NCBI GenBank assembly: GCA_012862575.1
Contig: BLSF01000020.1
Coordinates: 186,001 to 250,000, forward strand
DNA length: 64,000 nt
Reading direction: 5' to 3'
DNA from: Parietichytrium sp. I65-24A
Taxonomy: Eukaryota; Sar; Bigyra; Thraustochytrida; Thraustochytriidae
Positions 28,126-39,859 of the stretch are shown in pieces. The stretch's first letter is position 1; every line of letters starts with the position of its first letter. Made by a program: the position numbers and the translations under genes. Under the pieces are notes generated by a model that had not been told where the DNA came from, did no database searches, and was given only the letters and a program-made list of their open reading frames with translations.

Positions 28126-28579
28126 TTCTGCAAGTCTCACCTTGTCGCATGCCTAATTGTGAGGCGGTCATACATTCCCCAAGCCGCCACGACGGTGTTT
28201 GCTTCTGGTATTTTGCTTTGGCAACCACAGGGCTCCAGTTCTTCTGAAAGAAAGCAACCCGCGGGTCAGGTTGCAAGTTGTGTCGCTCGACTCCAGGAGC
28301 ACTCTGGCAGCTGACTCCAAGCGTTTGCGCAAGAGCTGCTACTTTAGCCTTTGAAGGAGTTGGACTTTGATGTTCGTGCAGAACCTTCTAATTTCTCATT
28401 CACTGTCCTGACCATGCGTCTCCGCAAGTCCTTTGCCCCGGGCCTGAGTTCGCAGGCTCCGCGGCGCCGCGAGGACATTGAAACGGTAGTGGAAAAATTC
28501 TTTGATCCTTATTAAATTTGTTAAGGAAGAGATAGAGGTATATCCGAGTACAGCATTAAGAATCCAGACCAGCAAATGA
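28126..28579. promoter_or_regulatory. 454 bp spacer, upstream of RING-OSCA and downstream of the PhoD-like gene
   Basis: Both neighbours are on the minus strand. The spacer holds the 3' end of the PhoD-like gene and the promoter of the RING gene. A very short upstream ORF begins at the ATG in GCATGCG (28146-28152). Nothing else was recognised. Confidence 0.35.
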
Positions 28580-30058
28580 TTATGGTTTTCTCCTGGAGAT
28601 GATACGCAAGGAAATCCACTTGCAGATTGCCAACAGCGTAAGGCTTCCAAGTTTGTACATGAGCATTGCTGCCGAGATGTTGAATCCGTCCAAGAATACC
28701 ATAATCTCATCTCCGTAGGCTATTCGTGGAACAACATTCTTTTTGAAGCGCTTCCACATCTTTTCAATGAATCGAGGGCTAGGATAGTAGGTGTTCCGTG
28801 GGGTGGCGTCGGTAGAGCTGCATGTATTGTACCGCAAAAGCTCTTGCTCTGTGCCAGTCCGTATATCCACACGCCTCCCGGAAAAGATTGCGCAAGGCTT
28901 CTCCTGGTCGGGACTGTCTTTTATCTCCAGCCAACCGTATTGACCTCTGCCTGGATAAATTCCGTGACTGTACGGCCCACCTTTACTTGTTGGCTTCGCA
29001 TCTAGCGCAGCAGCTTGAAAGACCGGAAACCCGCCTGCCACGTGCTCGCCATCGTCCACTGCTAACATATGAGCGTCACCGCTTAGCATGATCATCTTTT
29101 TGTCGAGCCCTTCTCTTCTAATGAATTCTGCAATGTGGTTCTTTTCCGGAAGAAACTCACCCCACTTGGTTCTGTTGCTAACCCAGGGCATGGTGTTCAC
29201 CCAGACAACAAGTTTGCTCGACCTGGAAGCTTCGCGCAGCTCTCGTTTGAACCATACCAGCTGTTCTTTGCCAAGAGCGGTTTTTTTCGGAATCTTTGAG
29301 GAAGATGTGTCCGTCACCAGAAAGCGCACTCGACCGATTGTGAACGCAAAGAAGACTGACGACTTCACGACCTTGGCCCTGGCGTGGCTCTCGTTCACAT
29401 ACGCAGGAAGCGGGTATGTCGGAACCGCGTCCAGGAAAGCCGTTATTGATGACTCGCGGGCAGGAGACCCTTGGTGGCTATTGTTTGGGCCGTAGTCATG
29501 GTCGTCCCACATGTAGGCGAGAGGAAGGTTGGCGAACATGTTACGTTGCCTCTTGTTGCTCATGACTTGGTCATACATCCTGTGAAAAGCCGCCGGATTG
29601 TTCACCTCAACATTTCCATAGTGCAAGTCGCCAGTGTGCAGGAAAAATAAGGGGTCGTGTGAGAGAATCACGTCAAAGATGACGGAGTCGGAGTGATTAT
29701 CCGCACACGAGGCAAAGCCAAATTCAAAGTCAAACGCCTCGTCTGCGGGAAGAGGCGTCCGAAACGCTCCATGATGAGAAGACTGAAATTTGCCGTTGAT
29801 GTCATACACGTACTTTGTTCCGGGCTGGAGCCCATCTAGTTGAAAAGTAGCAATCGACGCCTTGCTCGCCACAGCAGTCCATTCGCCAACAGCCGAAGGA
29901 TTGTCCCTTGTCCGCAAACTCAACCTGGCTTCCTCACCAGCATCGACCCTGGCCTTCACAGTTAAAGATCTTTCCGTCAGAGCACCGCTCCAAGCCCAGT
30001 GCACCCGGGACTGCGCAACGCACAAGCAGCAAGCCAGAGTCAGAGCCGTACGCAACAT
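28580..30058 (-). CDS. PhoD-like metallophosphatase (alkaline phosphatase D family), secretory, C-terminal membrane anchor
   Basis: The in-frame GTG upstream is ignored; ATG 30058 starts a clean signal peptide (MLRTALTLACCLCVAQS), giving 492 residues. A fibronectin-like N-domain ends at GLQPGTKYVYDI. The metallophosphatase core follows, with FGFASCADN, HTGDLHYGN, WDDHDYGPN and LSGDAHML, which are the PhoD metal-binding blocks, all intact. The C-terminus has one hydrophobic segment (AAMLMYKLGSLTLLAI) followed by a basic tail ending RRKP, so the enzyme is probably a type I membrane protein facing the lumen or outside. Phosphomonoester or phosphodiester hydrolysis is expected, for example in phosphate scavenging; the substrate is unknown. 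It diverges from the gene at 30992. Confidence 0.88.
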   Translation of the reverse strand: MLRTALTLACCLCVAQSRVHWAWSGALTERSLTVKARVDAGEEARLSLRTRDNPSAVGEWTAVASKASIATFQLDGLQPGTKYVYDINGKFQSSHHGAFRTPLPADEAFDFEFGFASCADNHSDSVIFDVILSHDPLFFLHTGDLHYGNVEVNNPAAFHRMYDQVMSNKRQRNMFANLPLAYMWDDHDYGPNNSHQGSPARESSITAFLDAVPTYPLPAYVNESHARAKVVKSSVFFAFTIGRVRFLVTDTSSSKIPKKTALGKEQLVWFKRELREASRSSKLVVWVNTMPWVSNRTKWGEFLPEKNHIAEFIRREGLDKKMIMLSGDAHMLAVDDGEHVAGGFPVFQAAALDAKPTSKGGPYSHGIYPGRGQYGWLEIKDSPDQEKPCAIFSGRRVDIRTGTEQELLRYNTCSSTDATPRNTYYPSPRFIEKMWKRFKKNVVPRIAYGDEIMVFLDGFNISAAMLMYKLGSLTLLAICKWISLRIISRRKP

Positions 30059-30991
30059 TTCGATTCGTGTCGTCCCGATTCGACCGTGTGTAACGTGCAC
30101 ATGAATGAGTGTATCTGTTTATGTGCGACTGTGGCTGTGACTGCAGCCTTGACTGTGTGGCGAACGGTTGAGTGCGTCAAGCCGGTCGAGATCGGTCGAG
30201 CCTCCAGCACAACTAACTGCGAGGACTCTGACCGCGGTTCCCACTTCTCCAACTGTTTCTACAGTGGCTGACTGATATCCCTTTGGTTCCAAGGGTTCAA
30301 TCATGTTCAATCAGTTCAATCCAAGCTTTCGTTCTCTCTTCTTGAACTCATAAATACTACTAATAATATCTATAGTGAGGTATGGCGTACTAGTACTCCC
30401 TCCGTCAATCTGTGACCACCGCAGTCACTGGACTAGGACCGGGTAGTACTCTTCGATGGCACCGGTAGCAACTGGGGCTTGCCTGGCTTGCCTTTACTAT
30501 CTTTTACTGACTGTTACTGTATGCCTCAGAGCATCTCAGAGCATCTCACAGCTCGCGTTGACCGTGACTACTGTCTAGCCCTAGCTAGTAGAGCTGGCAA
30601 GGGATGGGAGTCTCGTGTTCAGTTTGTTCAGGGAGGCTTTTGTTATATTGTTATATAATTTATTTGCTTCTTCGCGAAGGTGCGCGAAGGCGGAAGGCAA
30701 AAAGAAGGAAGGCAGGGAGTTGCGCTGGTGGCCGTTTCCGTGTGGGCGATCAGCGGTTCCCTTGAGATCTGCCCCATCTTCCTCGCATCTACCTAGGGTG
30801 CGTCTCTTGCTCCTTTTGAATTTTGGTATCTCCTCTCGAGTTTGCCACTTGCGACAGACGGGTTGGTAACTTGAGCCTCCGTGCAGTGGGCTCGTCTCTC
30901 TTTCTCCGAGTTGAAAAGCAGCCGGGGAGCGCAGCGCCAAGTCGGGAAAGAAGAGTGTTTTCGAAGGTGGGTGAGATCTTTCTTCACGAAA
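30059..30991. promoter_or_regulatory. 0.93 kb divergent spacer (PhoD-like and presequence-bearing membrane protein)
   Basis: This is the shared upstream region of two divergent genes. ORFs of up to 172 codons on either strand in its right half (30581-31341) have no protein character and overlap the real start at 30992. No repeats or RNA genes were recognised. Confidence 0.4.
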
Positions 30992-32920
30992 ATGCGTGCG
31001 ATTGGTGCGCAGCTCCGGAGACGTCACCTTGGTGCGGTCCTGGGTCGACGGACTCCACCTTTTCCGGGACACAGCGACGCTCGGCAGCAGTGGCAGCAAC
31101 AGATGGTGCAGCAGCGACGTGGGATGGCATTCTTCCGCAAAGTGTCGTTTCCGCCAAAAGAGAACATTCCGTTCTTGTGGTTAGTCTTCGGGGCGCTTTT
31201 GGTGAACGACTGCGTCAACCATGGCCAGGCTCTTTATCGCATGAAGACACAAGAGTGGATAAGACAGGCCCAGACAGAAACATGGGGTGCGGAGAGGGTG
31301 ATTCGGGCTCTGGACAGTCTCCTCGAAGCACTTCAAATTAATCATGGCTCAGGATGGACCGGATGGCTCAATGCTGCTCCTCAGATGCTGAGCAATGATG
31401 TGTTAGATAAAGCAGTCCTGCCTGGGCTTCGCGGGGAGAACGCAGACGTGGTGGACATCAGCGCGGAGCTGTTGTCTTCCCTGCTTGCGCAGAGGCAGGC
31501 ACAAAGCCTGATTCTTAAGAACGAGCAACTTTTGGGCTCAGTCATTACAAGTCTGGAAAAGTGGAAGGATATGAACTGTCTGGACTGTGGAAATCCGGCG
31601 CCAAGCATCGACTCACTGACAAATTCGCTGTTGGTGCTCTGCAAGGCAAGTAGTAAGCATGGGCTGGATCCTCTTCTTCGCGCAGAGATGTCTCGAATCG
31701 TGCAATTGGTCACTGATCTGAGCAAAAAGGTAGAGTCCGCGTCCCTCGAATCGCGTCGCAAACTTTTTGGAGGAAAGCGTATTGATTACTTTAGCTTTAA
31801 CTCCTCTGTTATTACTTCACGCGACGCTCACCCAAATTTCGTCAAGCACAGTGACCGGTGGTACATTGGTGTAGGAAGAACGGTCACTGAGCTGTGTGAT
31901 TTTCTTGCGGAGCATTATCCGGAGAAGTCAATTGAGCTTATTCCTGCGTTTAATAGCCTGACGAGGGCGCTGAGTCCAGTCGACTTTAGCTCTCTCTCAC
32001 GGGAGTTTGACGATATTTTCAGTCCAGTCGATGACTGCCCAACTTTCGAGCTGGGTCTCAAGCTCGAGAAGGCATCTCACGGAATTCAGGTGTTTCCCGA
32101 AAACTTGCCGCGTAGCGAGCTGGACTTCTTCCGCCGTACCGCCAGTGTCTTTACGGATTCACAGAGTACTCTCTACGCTCGAATCATCAGATCTCTGGAA
32201 AGTTTGGAGCAACGCTGGGATTCCGTCTTCTCGCTTCTTAACGGCGCTGCCGTTGGGTTTCTATGGGGAGCGCTTCGAACCACGATCGCCTTAAGAAATG
32301 TGGACGCTACGTCGCTATTTCCGGGACAACCCGCGAATACCTTCCACACCCAGTACGCAACGCACCCATCTGGCATGAATGGCATCCCCCAGCCGGGCAA
32401 CTTCAGTGGACCATCTGCGGCCAATTTCCCAAATGGCCATTTCCCAGGGCCTGGCCAAGGGTATCCGCCACCCCCCCAATTCCCAAATACGCCAGGAGTG
32501 GGACCTGTCCCTCATGGAATGGGACCTGTGCCACCAGGAATGGGTCCGAATGCTGCAGGTTCTGTGGGCCAATTTTACCCGCATAACGAGAGTATGAATT
32601 CTTTTCAGCAAACTGCTCCATCCAATTGGCGATCTGCTCTGATCTTCAAGCATGCTCGCCTCGCTGCTGCCGGGACCGTGGTGATGGTCGCAGCCAATGA
32701 GCTTGGCGATATCTTGGGTCACTTCGTTTGGATTCAAGATGTGAAAACACAGCTCAGCCTTGCATTTCCAAAGGCGGTAATCGATCTCGCGCTCTTCCTC
32801 GGCGTGTTACGCACTGCGCCTTTTACATTCTTGCCAACGATGCTTTGCATTCGGGCTCCTGGATCAGACCTTGTGGCCGTCGAAACATCCTACGCTGGTT
32901 CTAATGGCGACCAGATATGA
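30992..32920 (+). CDS. Unknown protein with mitochondrial-type presequence and several membrane segments
   Basis: The first ATG in frame is at 30992, giving 642 residues. The N-terminus (MRAIGAQLRRRHLGAVLGRR) is basic and amphipathic, typical of a mitochondrial presequence. A membrane span follows at about 63-80 (FLWLVFGALLVNDC). Residues 90-400 form a helical, Leu-rich region that could be an armadillo-like or HEAT-like solenoid; I cannot assign it. After a hydrophobic segment (GAAVGFLWGAL) comes a Pro/Gly/Asn-rich linker (about 450-530) with repeated MGPVPxGMGP. Two or three C-terminal hydrophobic segments (AAAGTVVMVAANELG; AVIDLALFLGVL) follow. No family is recognised. An inner-membrane location in mitochondria is inference. 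Confidence 0.7.
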   Translation: MRAIGAQLRRRHLGAVLGRRTPPFPGHSDARQQWQQQMVQQRRGMAFFRKVSFPPKENIPFLWLVFGALLVNDCVNHGQALYRMKTQEWIRQAQTETWGAERVIRALDSLLEALQINHGSGWTGWLNAAPQMLSNDVLDKAVLPGLRGENADVVDISAELLSSLLAQRQAQSLILKNEQLLGSVITSLEKWKDMNCLDCGNPAPSIDSLTNSLLVLCKASSKHGLDPLLRAEMSRIVQLVTDLSKKVESASLESRRKLFGGKRIDYFSFNSSVITSRDAHPNFVKHSDRWYIGVGRTVTELCDFLAEHYPEKSIELIPAFNSLTRALSPVDFSSLSREFDDIFSPVDDCPTFELGLKLEKASHGIQVFPENLPRSELDFFRRTASVFTDSQSTLYARIIRSLESLEQRWDSVFSLLNGAAVGFLWGALRTTIALRNVDATSLFPGQPANTFHTQYATHPSGMNGIPQPGNFSGPSAANFPNGHFPGPGQGYPPPPQFPNTPGVGPVPHGMGPVPPGMGPNAAGSVGQFYPHNESMNSFQQTAPSNWRSALIFKHARLAAAGTVVMVAANELGDILGHFVWIQDVKTQLSLAFPKAVIDLALFLGVLRTAPFTFLPTMLCIRAPGSDLVAVETSYAGSNGDQI

Positions 32921-33809
32921 CACTAATGAACTGCCAAATTTTCTTTTCGTCCTCCACTTTTTCCATTCGCTCTCCCTTTGCCTCCTCTCCTTTTTCTTAG
33001 AACAGCGTCGCTTCAATAGGGCAAGCAGACAAGTGCAAATCTAACTGAGGGCTGCCTTCCAAATACGAGAATACGAGAATATGAGGACGGAGATTGGTAG
33101 AACTGGAAAATAAAGTCTTTCGCCAGAGCCCGACAGGACTCCTCCGCGATCTGAGGAGGCCTTCTCCAGCCAGTCATAAAATCTTACACGCTCCATAGGC
33201 GGGGACGGTAGTTATATGGTACTGATTGATAGACACTAACTGGCAGTGGTTGTTGCTACGTGTATTACGTAGACCAAGGCGATAAGATTCCAGCCTCAGC
33301 AATCCTCAACAGGTGAGGAGAAACAAAAGTAGTTCCGGAGGAATCATTCGCGAACGCGGATGCCAAGGAATCCCGTCAATAGGCGCGTGGGTAGCAGTGT
33401 ATAGCACAATCAGGCGCTCCTCCACACACTAACACATACCCGTACACGATAGTACTTTGACCCCTTCACTGGAAGCGTACGCGAGCAGAGTGTCCGCGCC
33501 AGTGTCGCCATCCGCCTTTCGCCTTCGTGAGACAGGTAGGCAGGCACCCTAAGTCCCTCTCTGTCCCTTCCCCTGGCCTCCTTCCTCTCACTCTTTTCTT
33601 CCCGTCTTCCTGTCCCTCCCTGTCCCTTCCTGTCCCTTTGTGCGCGACGGCAGGGCTACCTTACTGTGCGGGCGAGAGCGGGGAGAAAGGGAGAACGAAA
33701 GGGGAAGTTGTCGGTCTGCGCCTGCATTTGAGATTTGAGATTTGAGATTTGAGAGCGGTAACGTGGACTCGGGTGCTCGCAGGTAAGGGCAGGCGGAGAT
33801 CTAGCGAGG
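32921..33809. promoter_or_regulatory. 0.89 kb tandem spacer before CK2 beta
   Basis: It contains the 3' end of the upstream gene and the promoter and leader of CK2 beta. The leader is pyrimidine-rich (33560-33640, repeated CTTCCTGTCCC-like) and carries a 7-base repeat ATTTGAG at 33726-33753. A donor-like CAGGTAAGG at 33780 lies 30 bases before the CK2 beta ATG. Confidence 0.45.
33726..33753. repeat. 7-bp tandem repeat, unit ATTTGAG, 4 copies
   Basis: Four perfect units lie in the putative 5' leader of the CK2 beta gene. Confidence 0.9.
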
Positions 33810-34741
33810 ATGAGCTCGGTTAACAGGGTCGCGCTCCACTCTTCCTCCAGCGAAGGCGAGTCTTCCGGCGTGGAGAGCTGGATCGAATGGTATTGCAAGC
33901 AGGACGGCAACGAATTCTTCTGTGAAGTGGACAGGAGGTACATTGGTACGTTTGGAAGGAATGGAGGGAGGGAGGGAAGAAGGCAGGCAGAGATCGATTG
34001 GCCATGGTAGCGGCTGGATTTCGTTTAGAAGATTTTTCCCTGGCATTTCCTTGAGAGACCAGTTTCTAACTTTTGCTGTGTGGTGTGGTACCCCTCTATT
34101 TGCCGTTGATGGTTGTGGCTATGACTTGGCGACTGGAAACTTTTGACATCACTGCACGTGGTCTTTTTTTTTTGAAAAAAATAGAGGACAACTTTAACCT
34201 GTACGGCCTTCGCGAAATTATCGGTCAAAATTATAAAAGATGTCTGGACATCATTCTAGATAGAGCAGATTCCGTTGCGGATGAGACTATCGAGCGTCAA
34301 ACACAAGACTTGTACGGCCTTATTCACGCCCGCTTCGTCATCACCAAGCGTGGCCAAGACAAAATGCGACGCAAGTACAAGAACCTTGACTTTGGAATCT
34401 GCCCGAGCTTGCCTTGCCAGCAGAATCCAGTTCTTCCTGTGGGGTTAAAGGACGACTTGGGCCAAGCTGGAGTGATGGTATACTGTACCCGGTGCGGCAA
34501 CATATATCTGCCAGCGAGCCGCTGTGGCTTCAGAGGTAACGAATCCGATCTTGACGGAGCATATTTTGGAGCTACCTTCCCTCACCTCTTCATGATGCAG
34601 TTTCCGGAGCTGTGGCCTCAAGAACCTGTCAAGGTAGAAGCCTACGTTCCACGCGTGTTTGGGTTCAAAGTAAGGCTGCCGGAAAGGCCAGGTGAGGAAG
34701 ACGATACGGCCATGTCAGACCATGCAGAGAGAGCTAATTGA
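33810..34741 (+). CDS. CKB: Casein kinase II regulatory (beta) subunit
   Basis: There are two exons, 33810-33945 and 34185-34741, with a 239-base intron (donor GTACGT, acceptor ATAG). This is the longest intron in the window. The product is 230 residues. Exon 1 has the hallmark SWIEWYCKQDGNEFFCEVD, and the junction gives YIEDNFNLYGL, matching the CK2 beta core. Then come LYGLIHARFVIT, the first zinc pair CPSLPC, the second CTRC, and the dimer-interface end DGAYFGATFPHLFMM and VFGFKV. The zinc-binding dimerisation domain is complete. It acts as the regulatory dimer of the CK2 holoenzyme in nucleus and cytosol. An acidic N-terminal SSSSEGESSG stretch could be autophosphorylated, as in other species; that is inference. 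Confidence 0.95.
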
Positions 34742-35100
34742 ACCCTTTTTTCAGCTTTGTTTTACCTCTATCCATAATACAACCATCTCTCTGGCTCCTA
34801 GTTGAACCACCATTCTCCCTTCTCTTTGCAAATTGCATCGTGCCATTAAACATCTGTAACCAGAGCAGCTCGAACTTTCATACACCTCTTTTCTTATGTA
34901 TGTATTAGATGCGAGCAACTGCGTGTTGAGGTCAAAGCCGTTCACCTCCTTGCAACAAAGGAGAACGCCAGCGTCGAAATCACAAGGACACTAAAATGAG
35001 GACCAAAAAATAAGTTTAGCAGGCGCAAGTAACAAATTGTCTTACCGGTATCCTATCGAGGAGATCATCGTGGAGAGCTATAGATAGGGCACGAAAATAG
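34742..35100. terminator. 359 bp convergent 3' spacer (CK2 beta and NAT9-methyltransferase)
   Basis: Two genes converge here; both 3' untranslated ends and polyadenylation signals must lie in this AT-rich stretch. No coding potential is seen. Confidence 0.4.
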
Positions 35101-36734
<1,634 letters not shown>

Positions 36735-36800
36735 CTATCTACCTCCTCACACGCTCAACTCGACCGTCATTTCCCTCCTCCCCGGAAACACATTCACTCC

Positions 36801-36830
36801 TTCATTCATTCATTCATTCATTCATTCATT
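36801..36830. repeat. (TTCA)n microsatellite, about 7 copies
   Basis: Perfect TTCA tetranucleotide run between divergent genes. Confidence 0.95.
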
Positions 36831-37178
36831 TCCTCACAAGCCAAGACTGTTACAGATAGTGCTATCTAGTCCGCTCAGATTATCTGTTCTGATCAAGCTG
36901 TAGTAGACTGGCTAGCTAGAGTATAGTAGAGCTGCTTATTGAGTTGTAGAGCCTCTGTAGCATTCCTATGTGCCAGCTTACGGATGCTTACGGGCGGTGA
37001 AAGGGGGCATGGGGCATGGGCGGGTGGTGCGGTGAGTGTGTGGGTGAGCGGAGCAAGTAGTCCGAGGGGTTTGCGGACTGTGCGACGGCGAAACTTCCTT
37101 GTGACCGTGCTCAGACGGGCACACGGGCAGACAGAGGGATAGTGTCTGAGAGAGAGAGATAAACAGGGGGAGGCAAGG

Positions 37179-37200
37179 AGGTTGAGGTTGAGGTTGAGGT
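37179..37200. repeat. GTTGAG hexamer repeat, about 3.5 copies
   Basis: Tandem GAGGTT/GTTGAG units in the leader of the U2AF35 gene. Confidence 0.85.
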
Positions 37201-37292
37201 CGCAGGTTCGCGGCTGTTCGCGGCTGTTCTGTTCCCTGCAGGACTGGTGTTCGCAAACTTGACGCAGCTAGTGCGCTCAGCGGAGAAACAGA

Positions 37293-38414
37293 ATGTCGCA
37301 GAGGGGCGACGATGGTGGGGCGGACAGGTTTGCTCGGATCCATGGAACTGAGTTGGATCGGGTAAATTGCCCGTTTTATTACAAAATGGCTGCTTGCAGA
37401 CATGGCGACAAGTGTGAGCGATTGCACAATAAAGTTGCGTTTAGCCAGACGGTTCTCTTGCCACACATGTATCAAAATCCGCTTGTTCAAGCGGCTACAA
37501 ACTCCAATGGCGACCGCTTAGGAGGGTCCATCGAAGCCGACCCCGACTTTGAGGAGTTTTTTGTGGACATTTTTGAAGAGCTTCAAACATTTGGCGAGAT
37601 TGACGATATTGCGGTGTGTAATAATTTGTGCGATCACTTGCTTGGAAACGTGTACGTAAGGTTCTTTGACGAGGAAGATGCTCAAAAATGCTTCGATGGA
37701 GTGAAAGGGCGGCATTATGCTGGAATCCCGCTGGAGCCAGTCTTCTCGCCTGGGTCTGATTTTACTCAGGCTCGCTGTCGAATGTACGACCAAGGACGTT
37801 GCGACCGCGGCGGAAACTGCAATTACATGCATATCAAAAAACTTGATAGCCACCTGCGTAGATCTTTATTTCGCAATCAACCGTATGATGGCCATCGCTC
37901 TCAAAATCGCTCTCGATCTCGGAGAGACCGGAGTCGAAGCCCAGCCAGCCGAAGTCGCCATCGAAGAAGGAGCGACAGTCGGTCACACTCTCGTCGTCAT
38001 CGGAGGAGTCGAGATTACAGCCGCGACCGAAATAGGGAGAGGGAGAGAGATCGGGATCGATCTGAAGAGAGGTCCCGCAATCGGTCTCGTAGCCGCACGA
38101 AGCGCCGCTCCCATGAGCGCTCGCGGAACAGATCCTCAGACCTCTCGCCAAGACGGAGTCGCGAGCGCGAACACTCTGCCGAGTCCACGAGGGATGGCGA
38201 TCGCTCCGCAAAACGGAGGCGTCATGGGAGTCATGCTAGCACGCGGCGGAGCTTGAGCCGCAGCATCAGTAAAAGCCCTAGCCCTAAGCGCGGTCCAGGG
38301 GGGTCCTTTTCCAGTCCTGCGAAGGAAGCTAGCCGCGAGGACAATGATCTCGTCAGTCCGCAGAAATCGAATGCTGTAGTTGACTCTATGTTAGGTCCAA
38401 TCGGCTCTCGATAG
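37293..38414 (+). CDS. U2AF1: U2AF35, small subunit of the U2 snRNP auxiliary factor
   Basis: Single exon of 373 residues from ATG 37293. The domain order is that of U2AF35: a first CCCH zinc finger (CPFYYKMAACRHGDKCERLH, about 26-45), a U2AF-homology motif RRM (DFEEFFVDIFEELQTFGEI to YAGIPLEPVF), then a second CCCH finger (CRMYDQGRCDRGGNCNYMH). A long Arg/Ser-rich tail follows from about residue 200. It recognises the AG at 3' splice sites together with U2AF65, which fits the many GT-AG introns in this window. The tail is longer than in animals and has a Ser/Pro-rich extreme C-terminus. It shares a divergent spacer with the NAT9 fusion gene. Confidence 0.95.
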   Translation: MSQRGDDGGADRFARIHGTELDRVNCPFYYKMAACRHGDKCERLHNKVAFSQTVLLPHMYQNPLVQAATNSNGDRLGGSIEADPDFEEFFVDIFEELQTFGEIDDIAVCNNLCDHLLGNVYVRFFDEEDAQKCFDGVKGRHYAGIPLEPVFSPGSDFTQARCRMYDQGRCDRGGNCNYMHIKKLDSHLRRSLFRNQPYDGHRSQNRSRSRRDRSRSPASRSRHRRRSDSRSHSRRHRRSRDYSRDRNRERERDRDRSEERSRNRSRSRTKRRSHERSRNRSSDLSPRRSREREHSAESTRDGDRSAKRRRHGSHASTRRSLSRSISKSPSPKRGPGGSFSSPAKEASREDNDLVSPQKSNAVVDSMLGPIGSR

Positions 38415-38682
38415 CTTTTCACACCTCGCCTTCTCCGTGGAATCAATCGACAGCGAAATTCTGCCCTCTTGCAGACAAACTCACAGTCTAACGAGCGCCA
38501 AAAACCAAAGGTAATGTTTCATGAACAGTCTTTTCAGCTCTGCCATTTTGACGCGCCCCACCCTCTAGCGCTCTCAGTGCTCTGCTAGTAAGTATAACAC
38601 AATTCTACGATGAGATGAGCAAGAACTTCAATGTGAACGAAACGGGAGTGCTATTTTACTTTTACAGTTTTTGGATGGGCGC

Positions 38683-39859
38683 CTAGGTTACTGGCGATAC
38701 GGGTTGGCGACTTCTTGACTGAGATTGCATCGATAATATACGATCTTGGTGCAGGTATTTGTTGTCACCTTCTATCAACTCGTGCGACTTTCGAATAGAA
38801 TTTATTCCGGACTCGATGCGATCAAAGAGTTTGTTCAGCGCCCCGCTCTCCTGCGGGAAGATGACATCATCCAGGGTCAGGTGTTTGGTCCGGAAGTTCA
38901 AGCTTTCTTCGGGGTGCACTTTGTGTGCTTTGTTCGCTTGTTCTCGAATGGCAAGCTGCATATCACGCAATAACTTTTTGAGCCAGACGCGACCGATGTT
39001 ATTTGGTGTGAGGAATACGACCTCCTTCTCGTAAGAGATTCCCTCCGTCACCAAGCCCGGTAGTAATCCATCACCAGAGGAGAACATGCTCGGGTCAAAT
39101 GATTCCGAAACCGATTCTGGCTTGAGAACCCCGATTTGCGTTAGGTACGCAGCAGCCAACTCGGAACTAGTTACAAATGCAAGATTAAACGTTAGATGCC
39201 ATCGTTTAGTTACCCACCGGTGGGGAAAGAAAAACTTACCAAAACGCCTGCTGAAGCTGCGATGGCCTGCCTTCGGTGACCCGCTTGGATGTTAGCGTTC
39301 GCTTTAGTCGCTTCTGTTCGTTGTGAAAATTCTTTCTAACCGCAAGTTTCGCGTAGGTTGTCAGACTTGAGAACGCGTAGCCGTGCCCTCGAACTCCGAG
39401 AATGAATTCTTCTGACATCTTATCAATATTTTCAGCGTTAAATCCCACAACTTTGCGCACCGCGATGAACGCGTCGTGGTGAAGTCTTCTCGCAATCCGT
39501 TCTTGGAGAGGGTAGATGTGAATTCCTGCTGAAGTGGCTTCCAAGATCTCCACCTCTTCAAACTCAGCCTGCCCATTCGCGCACGAGCAATAGGCTGGTG
39601 AGCATTTGCGCATGGAAGTCAATTTCTCGCTGCTCTTTTCGCGGACTGAAGAAACCTTCCTCCTGATCACGATCCCCACGTGATCCCAGTCAGTGCTCAA
39701 CGTCGTCCGAATTCCCCACGCGGTGAGGCCTCTGCTTTTGAATAACAAAATGTCCCCAGTCTGCAGATTTCTCAGCAGCGATGCTATGTCCTCTTTCACT
39801 TTCAGCTCTTCATATTCCCCGCGAAGGGCGTTTAGGTTTCCGCCGCAGATGCACGCCAT
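38683..39859 (-). CDS. Permuted NlpC/P60-type (YiiX/LRAT-like) papain-fold protein
   Basis: Two exons, 39859-39240 and 39166-38683, with a 73-base intron, give 367 residues. The N-terminal part has TGDILLFKSRG and DWDHVGIVI with the putative catalytic His60, then EILEATSAGIHIYPL. The catalytic Cys207 codon is split TG|T by the intron and rebuilt as FCSELAAAYLTQIGVL. The His-before-Cys order marks the permuted NlpC/P60 families (YiiX, DUF830, LRAT-type). The activity could be an amidase, a peptidase or a lipid acyltransferase; the sequence does not decide. There is no signal peptide. MACICGG at the very start might be acylated. The last 40 residues are basic and Gln/Ser-rich. Confidence 0.82.

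Noticed and set aside
30581-31341. 172-codon frames on both strands
   Set aside because: They overlap the leader and start of the gene at 30992; Arg/Ser-rich composition is typical of shadow frames.
33780-33788. CAG|GTAAGG donor in the CK2 beta leader
   Set aside because: Using it would splice out the ATG at 33810 and exon 1, which encodes conserved CK2 beta residues. Probably chance.
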